NCBI GenBank assembly: GCA_047967505.1
Contig: CM106539.1
DNA length: 64,000 nt
Reading direction: 5' to 3' (one strand)
Origin: Dipteris shenzhenensis
Taxonomy: Eukaryota; Polypodiophyta; Polypodiopsida; Gleicheniales
Both the position numbers and the translations under genes were made by a program. This document shows, in pieces, positions 33,598 through 45,000 of the stretch. Within the stretch, counting starts at the first letter, position 1. Every line of letters begins with the position of its first letter. The notes beneath the pieces were generated by a model. The model was not told where the DNA came from. It was given only the letters and a program-made list of their open reading frames with translations, and made no database searches.

Positions 33598-34498
33598 TCT
33601 GAGTCACAATGACTAGCCAAGGAAGTGCCTGTACCATAGGTGATGCCATAATCAAGAGTGCCCTTCACATACCTGAGGACCCACATCCCTGCATTCCAAT
33701 GATTCTCTCGGGGCTTATTGGAGAACCTACTCAAAAGGCCAATAGCAAAACTGATGTCCGGTTTGGTGTTGCATAGATAGATGATACTGGTGACCAACTT
33801 CTTGTACCTCACGATGTCTACTGGTGGTGAGGCATCCTCGATAGACAACCTCCATTTACCTCCATAGGTGTAGCTATCTCCTTGCACTTGGACATACCAA
33901 ATGCCTTCAAGATCTCCCTTGCATATTTTTGCTGAGAGATGAAGATCTTGCCTGGCTCTTGCCAGACTTCAATCCCCAAATAGTAGTGCATCAATCCTAA
34001 GTCTATAATCTCAAACTCTGTGCTCAACGCCTTTCTAGTCTACTGGATCATCTCTTCATAGTCACCTGTAATAAGGAGATCATCCACATATAGAACAATA
34101 ATAGCAATTTTTCCACCTATCCTGTACACATACAAGTTAGCATCTGAGGCACATCTTTTGAAGTTTATTTTATGAAAGAATTTGTCTATCCATTGGTACC
34201 ATGCTCTTGGGGTCTGTTTCAGCCCATACAGAGCCTTCTTCAGCTTATATACCTTGTTCTCAGAATGGGGGGCCTCAAACCTAGGTGGCTGAGCCACGTA
34301 CACCTCCTCCTTGAGGTCACCATTCAAGAATGCTGATTTAACATCCATTTGATAACCTGTCCACTTTTTATGAGCAGTCACTGATAGTACTGTGCGAATA
34401 GTGGTCATTCTGGTAGTCGGAGTGAAAGATTCCTGAAAATCAAACCCTTCAACCTGTGAATATCCTTGTGCAGCCAATCTGGCTTTGTAATTTTCCAA
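33540..34498 (-). pseudogene. Copia reverse transcriptase
   Basis: From about 34520 the minus strand gives [57 protein letters not shown] and the catalytic [11 protein letters not shown] near 34090-34060, all intact. After a stop at 34040 it continues at 34027 with DLGLMHYYLGIEVWQEPGKI and, after a further break near 33835, with KKLVTSIIYLCNTKPDISFA and VLRYVKGTLDYGI. Only two or three breaks interrupt the domain. Confidence 0.93.
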
Positions 34499-34963
34499 AG
34501 TCCCATCGGCCTTGTACTTTACCTTCCAAACCTACTTGGTGCCAATAACCTTTTTGTTAGGTGGTCGATCTACCAACTCCCAAGTTTCATTATGATGTTG
34601 TCATATTCTACTTGCATAGCATTTTTCCAATCTCGGGTGCTTCCTCCAAACTCGTAGGCTCCTTTACTTCTGCAATAATCTCAGCCATCAAAGCCATATT
34701 GACTATGTGAGCAGAAGCCCTCCTTTGCTCCTCGATTCTCTGAGACTGCCTTGGTCCATCTGCATGTTGCTCAACAAACATAGGCATCTGGTAATCATGG
34801 TCGTAGAGCTACCTTACCCATCACGACAATGGATTTTTTGGTGGTGTAACAATAGGTTGGTGACTTATACCTTCATCATCTAATATTTCCTCCTTTATAG
34901 CTCTTGGGATAGGTCCATAGTGAATTACCTCTTCGCTTGATGATAAAGTGGAAGAGCTCTTCT

Positions 34964-35830
34964 CTACCTCCACTGCATGTGGCTGCTCCCCTTGAACACC
35001 ACATCGTGGCTTGCTATGATCTTCTTTGCCTCTTGGTCATACAACTTATAGGCTTTCTTCTCATCACAATAGCCTAAGAAGATACATTTGGTGCTTTTTG
35101 GTTGTAGCTTGTTTCTCTCTTTGTCTGGTACATGGGCATAGCATTCACACCCGAACGTTTTGAAGTGGGAGACAGATGGCTTCTTACCACTATGAGCCTC
35201 ATGTGGCATTTTACCTTTGAGTGCCTTTGTATAGCTGTGATTAAGGATGTAAACTGCAGTATTGACAGCCTCAGCCCAAAAGTGGTTTGACAGTCCAACA
35301 CCTTTCAACATACACCTCCCCATCTCCATGGTGGTTCGCATTCGACGTTCAACAATCGAATTTTACTGAGGCATATGCGGTGTCGTTGTTTGTCGCTTGA
35401 TCCCTTTGCTCTTGCAAAAATCTCCAAACTCTGTAGAAACAAACTCACCACCACCATCCAATCTGATTTTCTTCACTTTTCTCCCTGTTTCATTTTCAAC
35501 AAGCTGTAGCCATTTTTTAAATTTACCAAAAGCTTGAGCCTTTTCACGAAGAAAGTACACCCACATCTTCCTACTATAGTCGTCAACAATCAATAAAAAT
35601 AGGAAGATCCCCCCAAGGCTTGTGTAGGCTTCTTACCGCACAAGTCAACATGCACCAACTCTAGAGGAGCGTTTGCTCTATTCTTGCTTTCTTGTGGGAA
35701 GGCCTTTCTCTGTTGCTAGCCCATCATGCAAGCTTCACATGGTTCTTTGATTTCTTCGACTGTAGGTAGGTGAGCAACCGTACCTTGGTTCTGCATCTCC
35801 TTTAGCACTGCAAATCCGATGTGGCCGAAT
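34964..35830 (-). pseudogene. Copia integrase
   Basis: Minus-strand blocks: the GPY-like start region near 35800-35640 with damaged frames, then 35593-35363 (MIVDDYSRKMWVYFLREKAQ and GGEFVSTEF), then 35341-34964 (MGRCMLKGVGLSNHFWAEA to the CYAHVPDKERNKLQPKSTK block). The second and third catalytic positions (D of the DD-35-E set and E in NSIVERRMRTTME) are visible. A single stop codon TAA near 35363 interrupts the conserved PQQN-type motif, consistent with a C-to-T change from CAA. Confidence 0.9.
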
Positions 35831-35833
35831 CTT

Positions 35834-36420
35834 TCATGCCAAAATCTGCTTGTGCCCTGTAAGAGCACTTAGCTCATACAGGTTGTTCCTCCTTACTCCT
35901 GTGCCAACAAGATTGCCTGCACTATCCAAAATTTTTGCTCCTGTCTTATTGAACCTCACCTCATGGTCAAGGTCAGTTATGGAAGCCACTGATAGCAAAT
36001 TTCTCTTGATTTGTGGAACATACAGCACATTAGATAGTTTCTTAACATCTCCATTTACAGAAACAAATGAAACCGTACCTATACCCTCAATAGGGCATTT
36101 TGCATTATTACCAACCGTCATGGTGATGGGTTCCTATAGAGGCTGCATGGAACAATATAGACCCTTCTTGTAGGTCATGTGACGGGAGGCACCACTATCC
36201 AACACCCATGAATCAGTGGTTGAAGCTTCTTGAACTAAGGAACACTCTTCCTCAATGGCAAGAAATAGATCCAACTCTGCTTCTGCTATGTTAGGTGTCT
36301 CTTTCCCCTTATTTGTCTTCTTCAGGGTACCATTCTTTTCATCTGCTTTCTTGACCCAGCAATCTACAATCATATGGCCCTTCTTCTTGCAGTAGAAGCA
36401 TTTTCCCTGAAACTTCTTCT
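35834..36420 (-). pseudogene. Copia zinc knuckle and aspartic protease
   Basis: CCHC knuckle CFYCKKKGHMIVDC near 36405-36362, then the protease WVLDSGASRHMT near 36215-36180 (D-S-G active site), and the C-terminal part VLYVPQIKRNLLSVASI near 36030-35980. One stop (TAG) separates the active-site strand from the rest at about 36133. The knuckle binds genomic RNA and the protease cuts the polyprotein. Confidence 0.92.
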
Positions 36421-36702
36421 TGCTGCCCTTCTTCTTTTTGTCACCACTAGTAGAGGACTCACCTTTGGTGGAGGAACCACCTTTGCCTTTTGCAGTGGCA
36501 GAGAATGCAGCATCCCCATTGCTACCTCCATCTCAAGCTTTAAGCCTCAATTCCTCCCCCATAGTAAAGCACAAAACTCCTCAAATGACAATGGTTGGGG
36601 TCTCACCTGAGTGTTAAGCGCTGTTACCAATCCATCAAACCTTGGTGGACATATCCGAAGACACTGCCGAGCTAGCTCTTCACTAGTCTTTTATATCCCA
36701 GC

Positions 36703-37062
36703 ACCAGCCATCTGGTCATGCAGATTTTTGATTCAAGTTATGAATACCTCTACTGTCTCTCCTTCATTAAACTTCTCAGCTGCGAGCTGATTCTCTAGGT
36801 TCTGGATCCTTTTTTGATTTCGCATCTCATACTGACTCTTCAATATGTTCCAGGCCACAGTTGCCTTAGATATATGCTGAACACCAGCCATCTGGTCACG
36901 CAGATTTTTGATTGAAGTTATGAATACCTCTACTGTCTCTCCTTCATTAAACTTCTCAGCTACGAGCTGATTCTCTAGGTTCTGGATCCTTTTTTGATTT
37001 CGCATCTCATACTGACTCTTTAATATGTTCCAGGCCACAGTTGCCTTAGATATATGCTGAAT
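36703..37062 (-). repeat. 180-bp tandem duplication in gag
   Basis: Positions 36703-36882 and 36883-37062 are almost identical; only a few substitutions were counted by eye. Confidence 0.93.
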
Positions 37063-37338
37063 CAAGGTCAAAACTCTATCAGTAGTACTTGTAACTAGGG
37101 CACATAGAGCATCTGCATTCTTACGTTTCCAAGCTCGTAGAAGGTCGGCGTTAGGAGGTATTGTACTCCTCAGATTTGCTGGGTTGGGGGTTCCTTGTGG
37201 TTCTGGTTGTGGGTCAGTCCCTAGTACTATCTCCAGAAGCTCATATGAATCTAGAATAGCAGTAAATTTAAACTTCCACAGAGTGTAGTTCGTACCATCT
37301 AGCTTGCCTTCAGTGAAGGCTGGTGGGTGAATCCTCAA
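36703..37338 (-). pseudogene. Copia gag with an internal 180-bp duplication
   Basis: Starts at an ATG at 37338 (MRIHPPAFTEGKLDGTNYTL), with the usual LDGTNYTLWKFKF motif of copia gag. The core helix segment (ISKATVAWNILKSQYEMRNQ to FITSIKNLRDQMAG) is present twice in tandem, 60 residues per copy, in frame. In the downstream copy a TCA-to-TGA change gives a stop near 36733. This makes the gag unlike its relatives and probably defective. Confidence 0.92.
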
Positions 37339-37457
37339 TGCCTAGATTGTTGGTGTAGTAGAAACTGCAGAACTCGAGCCGCTTCCTATTGCCATCACTC
37401 CGTATGCTGTTGAAGCCCTTGCCTCTCTTCTATTCTTCGATCCTTAGAGCTGCCTCG

Positions 37458-37469
37458 GCTCTGATACCA
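37458..37469 (-). promoter_or_regulatory. Copia primer binding site (initiator tRNA-Met type)
   Basis: The minus strand reads TGGTATCAGAGC directly after the 5' LTR, the standard plant copia primer binding site. Confidence 0.95.
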
Positions 37470-38147
37470 TGTTAAATTACACGGCGCAGCGAAACAAAAA
37501 CTGAATAAAGAATAGAGAGTACACAGCAAACTAGAGAGGAACAAACTTTTCCTTCAATACTGATGTAGTACAGATGATGGCTCCGTCCACCCGTGCACTC
37601 CCATAGTGGAGCTTAGATGGCGATCTAGATAGATACTAGGTGAAGAGCTACTAGCTGGAAGATCTAATCTGATCTGAACTGATCTGATGCAATGGGCTGG
37701 GGAGGTTGCCTCTTTATAGCTATGAGGGCGGTAGTCGGATCAACGTAGTTGGTGGAGTGGACCAGTCGACCTAGTCGGTGGAGCTGACTAGTCAACCTAG
37801 TCAATGGAACCGACTAGTCGTCCATGGAATATTAAGGGAATATTCCCTATACCATCGCCTCGGGGCTCTCGCCCCTAAACCCCCATCAGGGGGGTCGCTG
37901 GCCCTCCTGGGACCCCCCAACTGGGGGCCAGTTGGCCCCCAAGCACCAGCAAGAATAAGGGGCCCACACAATCACCTTTCTACCATCAACGGTCTCATTG
38001 ATAGACCTCATCTGACATGCAAGCCAAGATCCACCATCTAGTGTCCCGGGCTCACACATGGCTTCTCCTCATATGGGGGCCTTACAACTTGAGCACCTTG
38101 GACTACTGGTGGTTACCAAGAGGGTGGGGCATTGAGCATATCTAACA
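37470..38147 (-). repeat. Copia 5' LTR
   Basis: 678 bp, TG..CA ends, next to the primer binding site. An extra CTGAACTGATCTGATG-type stretch near 37675-37692 explains its greater length. Confidence 0.95.
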
Positions 38148-39371
38148 AAATCTCTCTTTGCCTCTTTCAAACATTTCTCAGAATTTTCCTCTTCACCTTG
38201 TTCATGTGGAATTTGTCAAAGGATTTGTGTGAAGAATTTGCTTAAAGTCTCCTCAAAATGGGTAGGTCCTTCAAACATAATTCCATTGTCACTGTGCTAC
38301 CGATATTTGGACAAAACATGATTGGACATAAGACTACATTAGAGACCATGGGTTTCTTGCCATCCACCAAAGCCTCAAATATTTGCATCACATAAGATAT
38401 ATCAAGATTCCAATTATTGGTAAAAATAGTCGCTGACTCCACATCTCGAGCATTCACATCATAGGGCTTTTGTCCCCATATATATATGACATCATCTTCT
38501 ATGATCATCTCATTAAGATGCAGATTGAGATTCTTTATTGACATGAGCTCATCTTGATCTTCCTCAACCTCTTGATCTGACTCTTCTTCCTCTATATTTT
38601 CTCTGTCCTCCTCTTTCTCTTGTACTTGAAGTTTTTGAGCGAAGGAAGGTTGCTTTTTTAAAAAGTGGCCTTTGGAATTGTGTCCTCTTTATCTTTTACC
38701 TATACTTTCTCAACGAAGGAACATTGTCTTTTTCTGAAAGTTGTCTTTGGAACTGTGGCCCTTGCAATCTTAATATTTTCTATTTTGTGTCTTTCTTTTC
38801 GTTTGATAGGTTGCACCAACGTGACTGTGGCTTGTCCTTCCTCTTTCTCTATCTTTTGTATTTCTTTAGGCCGCAATGGTTGTGTTGCTTCTTCATTTTT
38901 CAGTTTGAATGCAACATCTACTTCTGTTTCTATCTCAAAGAGTTTGCATGCAGACTCTTGATGTGGGGCTCCTTGTCTAGGCTACTTCTGAGCCAAAATA
39001 GGAGCTCTCTCATCCTGCTTGTGTCCTCTTTATTTCTGAACCAAACTAGCATCCATCTGATCCTGCTTGTGCCCTCCCTACTCTTGACTGAATTCACGGT
39101 CTATCTTGAGTGATGATGTCTTAAAGTACTCAACCATAATCTTTTGATGCAACCTACTTACCTCTGCATTCAGAAATGTACTCCATTCATCCATGAGATC
39201 CTGTAATGGAGTTTGTAATTTTGTAAAGTTTGATGGTGGAGGAGGTGGCATTGTGAACCTGTTTAGACCTCTTGATAAGATAAAATGATAGCCCCCAATA
39301 TTAGGTTGTGAACACTTCACAAAAATATCCAAGTATGGGCTCTTTGGTTCCATCATAATTTCCACAACCAT
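38148..39371 (-). pseudogene. Unrecognised minus-strand gene, upstream part (split by copia)
   Basis: Starts with an ATG at 39371 (MVVEIMMEPKSPYLDIFVKC), runs to 39078 as an open frame with a proline run (PPPPPSNF), then stays mostly open but with stops to about 38650. Next is an acidic stretch (EKEEDRENIEEEESDQEVEE) leading in frame into 38544-38242 with MSIKNLNLHLNEMIIEDDVI. After one stop it reads CLKEAKRDF up to the copia insertion. Skipping the copia element and one target copy, the same frame continues at 32463 into LLHCKFELIDGG, so the insertion split an existing reading frame. The product is unknown; no catalytic motif was seen. Confidence 0.5.
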
Positions 39372-39397
39372 TATTAACTAGAAAAGAATTCAATGCA

Positions 39398-40033
39398 TGA
39401 GGCTAGACGCTAGGCATGGTGATGCTCGAGGGCCATGGAGGAAAAGGGAACGTGAGGGAAGAAGCATTAACATAGGTGGGGAAAAAAAGATTAAGAGGGG
39501 TGGGAATGAAGAGGGGGACTATGGCACAAGGGGGAAGGAAGAGGGGGACTATGGCACAAGGGGGAAGGAAGAGGGGGAAGAGGAGCATGTACATAATGGG
39601 AGGTGGAATGTAGAGATGGAGACATCAAGGGAAGAGAGTCATGCTTTATTGGAAAGACGGGGGGAAAATCAAAGTACTAGGTAGGTGGCTTTACCAGAAT
39701 GAGCGTGTTCCATCAAGGAATAGCCCCTCCTTTTATAGCCAAGAGAGGGGGTCTCTCCCAATAAATGCATCCTCCCACATGCATGGTGTGTGTGGAAGAG
39801 TGTCGCATGTGGGCTAGGCAGTTACACACTCTCAATTGTGTGCGACAGCCCTTTGCCTCATTTTCCCACATACATCAACCCCCATATCCCAAGTCTAAGA
39901 TACTCCCTTGGCCTCTTCCCAATTTTGTAATACGTTCAAACATCTAGGAGGACAAGTGGAGGGTTGGCACAAGGAATCTTGCCACCTCATCCTACTTTCC
40001 CATTATTTAACTTGCATTCTTGGACTTTCTACA
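39398..40033 (-). repeat. LTR of the small element, left copy
   Basis: Begins GAGGCTAGACGCTAGGCATG after a T and ends ..CTTGGACTTTCTACA. Contains a doubled 30-bp GGGGGACTATGGCACAAGGG unit (39511-39570) that is single in the right copy. Confidence 0.85.
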
Positions 40034-40228
40034 CCCCCCCCCACATGGGCCTATCCTACATGGAGGGAATAATCCAATATAATATCCATCTCCACCTATT
40101 TTATATTACTTCTCCCATGGTCCTTGGGCCATATCTCACTAAATGTAGGCATAAGACTGCGTAGGTGGAGGGGTCAAAATGAGGCACAAAAGGTTGATTA
40201 GGTACAAAGGGATTCCTTGGCCGAAACA

Positions 40229-40669
40229 TTACCAACCATAGCCGAGCCCTAGAAACCTTTGTAGTGAGATCGAGAAGAAATCATTCAAGATGAGCTTATC
40301 CACATGAATTAATAAGCAGATGCGCCAAATCTCCCCCCAAGCTTGGGGAGCATCCCACCCTTCGAAGAATGTCACCCTTTTAATTACCTCCGATGCAGCA
40401 AGTAGCTCGATCACCGCACAATGAGTAGAATTGAAATCAAAGTCCTCCCAGTGTATCACTAACTCTTCACCTTGAATCATCCATGGTGTAGCATCCCACC
40501 TGTCGTCTCCTTGAACAATGCATTGTACAATCAGTTGTTGAACATTGACATGAAGATCAAGAAAGAGATCTCGCCAACTGGTAGCCGTAATGAGCAGAGG
40601 ACCAAGCACCAAATCCTTGAACTCGTCGAGAAGTGACATAAATATCCACCCTCCTCGTGTGGTGTGCAT
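40229..40669 (-). CDS. Hypothetical 146-residue ORF in the small LTR element
   Basis: ATG at 40669 to a stop at 40229. It reads MHTTRGGWIFMSLLDEFKDL and continues with many Trp, Leu and Asp residues (FFEGWDAPQAWGEIWRICLL). Length and composition suggest coding, unlike the surrounding sequence. It matches no gag, pol or other family I know, and could be host sequence captured by the element. Confidence 0.4.
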   Translation of the reverse strand: MHTTRGGWIFMSLLDEFKDLVLGPLLITATSWRDLFLDLHVNVQQLIVQCIVQGDDRWDATPWMIQGEELVIHWEDFDFNSTHCAVIELLAASEVIKRVTFFEGWDAPQAWGEIWRICLLIHVDKLILNDFFSISLQRFLGLGYGW

Positions 40670-40844
40670 CCAAGGAGTGAACTTGAAAAAGTTCAGAATC
40701 TACGATCTAGTATCAGATATGAATAGAACACATGAAATGAAGTACTTTTGCTTTTTACAACAAGAGGAAACTCCCTACGGTTAGAGAGTTACAGTTCATG
40801 AGATTTCACCATATAAGCAATATCTTTACACTTTCATCACTTCC

Positions 40845-41000
40845 TATTTGCTGGCCCATTGGTAAGTCTTCCTTTTGTGAATGGGGAGGTCTTGGGTTCA
40901 ATTCCCACTCCTTAATAAAAAGAGAGGAGAGGTGAGGAGAAGAGAAGAGAAAGAGAAGGAGAAGAAGAAGAGGATAGGGACGCGAGATCTTTTGCAAGAG
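40845..41000 (+). mobile_element. tRNA-derived SINE-like segment
   Basis: CTGGCCCATTGGTAAG (40851-40866) resembles a pol III A box and GGGTTCAATTCCC (about 40894-40906) a B box, about 30 bp apart, as in plant SINEs and decayed tRNA genes. A purine-rich tail (AATAAAAAGAGAGGAG..) follows. No complete cloverleaf was seen, so I do not call a tRNA gene. Confidence 0.4.
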
Positions 41001-41087
41001 CTTGAAAAGTCTATCCACGACGCGCAGGTGCGTCGGAGGACGCAAGAACCCACAAATATAGTCGTGATATGTCCGTGACGCACAGCA

Positions 41088-41729
41088 TGAGGCTAGACGC
41101 TAGGCATGGTGACGCTCGAGGGCCATGGAGGAAAAGGGAACATGAGGGAAGAAGCGTTAACATAGGTGGGGAAAAAAATATTAAGAGGGGTGGGAATGAA
41201 GAGGGGGACTATGGCACAAGGGGGAAGGAAGAGGGGGAAGAGGAGCATGTACAAGATGGGAGGTGGAATGTAGAGATGGAGACATCAAGGGAAGAGAGTC
41301 ATGCTTTATTGGAAAGATGGGGGGGAAATCAAAGTACTAGCTAGGTGGCTTTACCAGAATGAGCGTGTTCCATCAAGGAATAGCCCCTTCTTTTATAGCC
41401 AAAAGAGGGGGTCTCTCCCAATAAAGGCATCCTCCCACATGCATGGTGTGTGTGGAAGAGTGTCCCATGTGGGCTAGGCGGTTACGCACTCTCAATTGTG
41501 TGCGACAACCCTTTGCCTCATTTTTCCACATACATCAACCCCCATATCCCAAGTCTAAGATACTCCCTTGGCCTCTTCCCAATTTTATAATACGTTCAAA
41601 CATCTAGGAGGACAAGTGGAGGGTTGGCACAAGGAATCTTGCCACCTCATCCTACGTTATTTAACTTGCATTCTTGGACTTTCTACACCCCCCCCCCATT
41701 ATTTAACTTGCATTCTTGGACTTTCTACA
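41088..41729 (-). repeat. LTR of the small element, right copy
   Basis: Same-orientation match to 39398-40033; its end (ATTATTTAACTTGCATTCTT plus GGACTTTCTACA and a C-run) is duplicated once in tandem. Confidence 0.85.
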
Positions 41730-41737
41730 CCCCCCCA

Positions 41738-42067
41738 TGTGCATGTGAGTCTACTTCCCTTCAAAGTTATTAGGGGCATACTCTTTCCCATTGAAATGTA
41801 AGGTGGTGCTAGAGACAAAAGCTATAATCTCTTGAGAGTGCTCCATAATAATTCTAAACCGTAAAATCACAAATTTCAGTTAGAGATTCTATTAGCTAAA
41901 TGCAAAACAGGAATCCATAATTAAAAACCCATATCCTTGTATCACCAGCAAAATTTAATAAAATAAAGTAAAAGTAAAATAAAAGAGATTAATTTAATAA
42001 AAACTTACAACTAATAGGAAAAATATTCAAAAGAGACAAATATTTTTTATAATTGTTCCATAGGAAG
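41738..42067. other. AT-rich leader of the plus-strand gene
   Basis: A-rich sequence between the small LTR element and the first ATG of the plus-strand frame. No clear TATA box or initiator could be singled out. Confidence 0.4.
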
Positions 42068-45000
42068 ATGGCAATAGATTTCATTCCTGGGATGGAGGTG
42101 ATATTATGTTGCCAAAGAGAAGTAGTTGCATTTGCTACAATCCATGATAGTGATCCGAATTCTCTTTGTCACTTTCAAAGACTTGGTGAGGATAAGGTTG
42201 TAGTTATTGTATCAAAGATTCTTAGTGCACATGTTGAGCTAAAGCATAAGTGTGCAGATATGGAAGTACTTGGAGACGTTATGCCTTATAATGTTTTCAA
42301 TAAATCATTTATTGCATGGGATAGAAATGAGACTTATCCAAAACATATCATTGGGAATACAAAGTGCAATTCTTTGGATTTCAATGCGGGAGATATTTTG
42401 CAAATGATATCAATTGCAAATAAGAACATAGCGGAAGGTCAAGTTTTGGGGTTTGAACACTGGGATCAGTGGTCATTTGCGAAGATGAGGATTGTGAAAG
42501 TTACTAGTGATGGTATAGATGATAACACAACGTCATTGGATGGTCCCCATTATGAGGAAGGAAAAGATTTGAGATGGAGCATGCAATTTTTGAAGATTAA
42601 AAAGGGACATGTGGTTTTCAATGACAAAGATAGAGTATACTACAATTTCAACAGACTTAAACAATATGCCTACAAGCCAAGCTTTGTCCCTTTAGACGTG
42701 GATGATTTCAATGAACTCAACTATAGAAGTGACATCTTATTAGGAGTGATGAGTTCATTGTTTGATATCAGAAAGATAAAGAATTCAGAAGCAATGCCTG
42801 CTCTGGAGTGGATGAATTCTTGCATATTGAGAAAGGCAAAGGCATCAAAAGTGTTGTCTCTTCATAATTAGACGATTTCAATGCAATCCTCTATAGAAGT
42901 GACATCTTATTAGGAGTGGATGACTTCAGTGGAACTGTGAAGGCAAAAGACTTCAAAAGCATATATTATCTAAAGTCGATGAATTCACGCACATCGAGAA
43001 AGATAAAGATATCATCGATGAGTTCAATAGTACTATGAAGGCAAAAGACTTCAGAAGCGATGTCTTATCTGGAGTCAATGATCTCACGCACATCGAGAAA
43101 GATAAAGAGATCATTTGTGTTGTTTCCTCAGACTTGGGTGATTTCAATGCACTTAACTATAGAAGTGATATCTTGTCGGGAGTGGATGAGTTCATTGGTA
43201 CCAATAAAGCAAAAGGTTTCAGAAGTGATGTCTCATTTGGAGTGGATGAATTCATACACATTGTTAAGGAGCACAAAGATTTCGAAAGTGTGGCTTATCA
43301 AACATGGATGACATGGATATTGCTTGCTTTCTGGTAAATGACACGAAAAAGCCAAATTTTGAACAACAGGCAAAGCCTCGTATAAATGGAAAAAGTATTT
43401 GCAATAATGCATATCGCATTACTATAGGATTATCACATGGCACATACTAGGATTTGGCTAACAAAGCAAAATATGGAGTAAAGTTTGACATTCATGGAAA
43501 CACAAGAAGGCAAAAAAAAAGAGCCTCAACGGTCTCGGCAACAATAATTTTAAAAGACTACATTCATGAAAATGCTTTACCTCAACTCCATCTATCTGAA
43601 ATGCATCTTCTGATAGGTTTGACAAAAAAAGAAGTGTTTAAGTCTATTAAAGAAACACAGAGGCAACGAGGGCATGCTCTGACATCTTTTCACAATTTGT
43701 ATACTCTTTGGAAGAAGAGCTTTGTACATGTTAAAATCCCAAAAAGTCAAAAAATGTCAAAGTACAGTGATTGTGATGATCTAAAGCAAGCACTTGAGAG
43801 TGCAACGTCTCCAGAACAAAGAGAATCATACAAAAAAAAAGAGAATTTCATCATGGACTGGTTCGGCATTCTAGACTAAAATATGCATTTTGGAAGGAGC
43901 AAGCTATTTCTCATCCAAATGAGTACATGTGCATTATTGTAGATGGTATGGATCAGAACATAACAAAATTACCTCGATTCATTAATACCCCACCTAACCT
44001 ACAAGGAAAATACTTTTTGAAGACACATCTATGTGGAGTGTTAGTGCATGGATTTAAGTTTTTTGCAGACATATGGATTGATTCCTTGCATCTACATGAT
44101 AGAGCAATCAAGTTGTAACATCGGTTAATGAAGGCAATTCACAGTGTACATGCTAAAAAAGGTCACCTACTAGCAAATTTGAGAATATAGGCAGACAATT
44201 GTAGACGAGAGAATAAGAATGTACTCTTTTTTGCATTTTACTCAATGCTAATCGCTCATTGAATCTTCAATGAGATTGAAGTTGGGCTTTTGTTAGTTGG
44301 ACACACATATGAGGATATCGATCAGGTTTTTAGCACAGTCTCAAGAGAGCTAAAACACAAGGACATGGAAACGATGGATAACTTGCTAAGAAAATGTGGA
44401 AGGCAAGTTGGTGGCCGCCGCAAGGATGGTACAGTATGCTCCATGCTTGAAAGGATGTATGATTGGAAGAGCTTTATTCTACCTTTCATACAAAAAGGTG
44501 GTGATGCCTTGATTGGACATATTGCTCCACACTACTTTCGCTTTTTCTTAAAGGATGAAAACCAGTGATGCAATGGCAACACTATTCTCATGATACAACA
44601 TGGAAACGCGAAGAACCTTACTGTCTCTTAACTTAAATCCCGAGCAAAGAAATGCATCCAGTATGGGCTCTTATAAAAGAATTCAGTGAGAAATCTAAAG
44701 GTGAAATAGAAGTTTTAAAATCTTTTATTACATACAAAGAGAAAATGCTTCATAGATTTCCTGATTGGAAGCCCTCTTAGAAGGGACACACTACTGTTGT
44801 AATTAAGAAGACCTATCAATTGATAAAGGACCTTGAGAAAATGTGAGCAGATGATGATAAGGCAAAACGGCCTTTATTTTGGCCAAATGTTGGTAACGAC
44901 TTGCACCCATTGTTTGATGTCTTTGAAAATGAGTTTGATTCACTACTCCCACATCCATATTGTGGTCCAAGGAAGAGAGAGTTTATGCCAGAAGTAGACA

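Larger units (their letters stand above)
32464..38147 (-). mobile_element. Nearly complete Ty1-copia retrotransposon, inserted in the minus-strand gene
   Basis: Length 5684 bp with LTRs at both ends, both starting TGTTAAATTACAC and ending ATCTAACA in + orientation. A perfect 5-bp target duplication AAATC flanks it (32459-32463 and 38148-38152). Gag, zinc knuckle, protease, integrase, reverse transcriptase and RNase H follow in copia order on the minus strand. The primer binding site is complementary to initiator tRNA-Met and abuts the 5' LTR. A handful of stops and shifts disable it. The LTRs are largely identical apart from scattered substitutions and an 18-bp length difference, so insertion is fairly recent against its surroundings. 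Confidence 0.95.
39398..41737 (-). mobile_element. Small non-autonomous LTR element (LARD/TRIM-like)
   Basis: Two direct repeats of about 600-640 bp (39398-40033 and 41088-41687, with a 42-bp end duplication to 41729) flank about 1.05 kb without gag or pol. In minus orientation the LTRs read TGTAGAAAGTCC..GCCTCA and carry a TATA-like GGCTATAAAAGG. A C-run next to each LTR end resembles a polypurine tract on the minus strand. No standard tRNA-Met primer site and no clear target duplication were seen. It sits between the two divergent gene sets. Confidence 0.75.

Noticed and set aside
37778-38041. 87-codon + frame
   Set aside because: It lies wholly within the copia LTR, with no motif.
40845-40910. 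Functional tRNA gene
   Set aside because: A and B boxes are present, but no acceptor stem or anticodon arm could be folded by eye.
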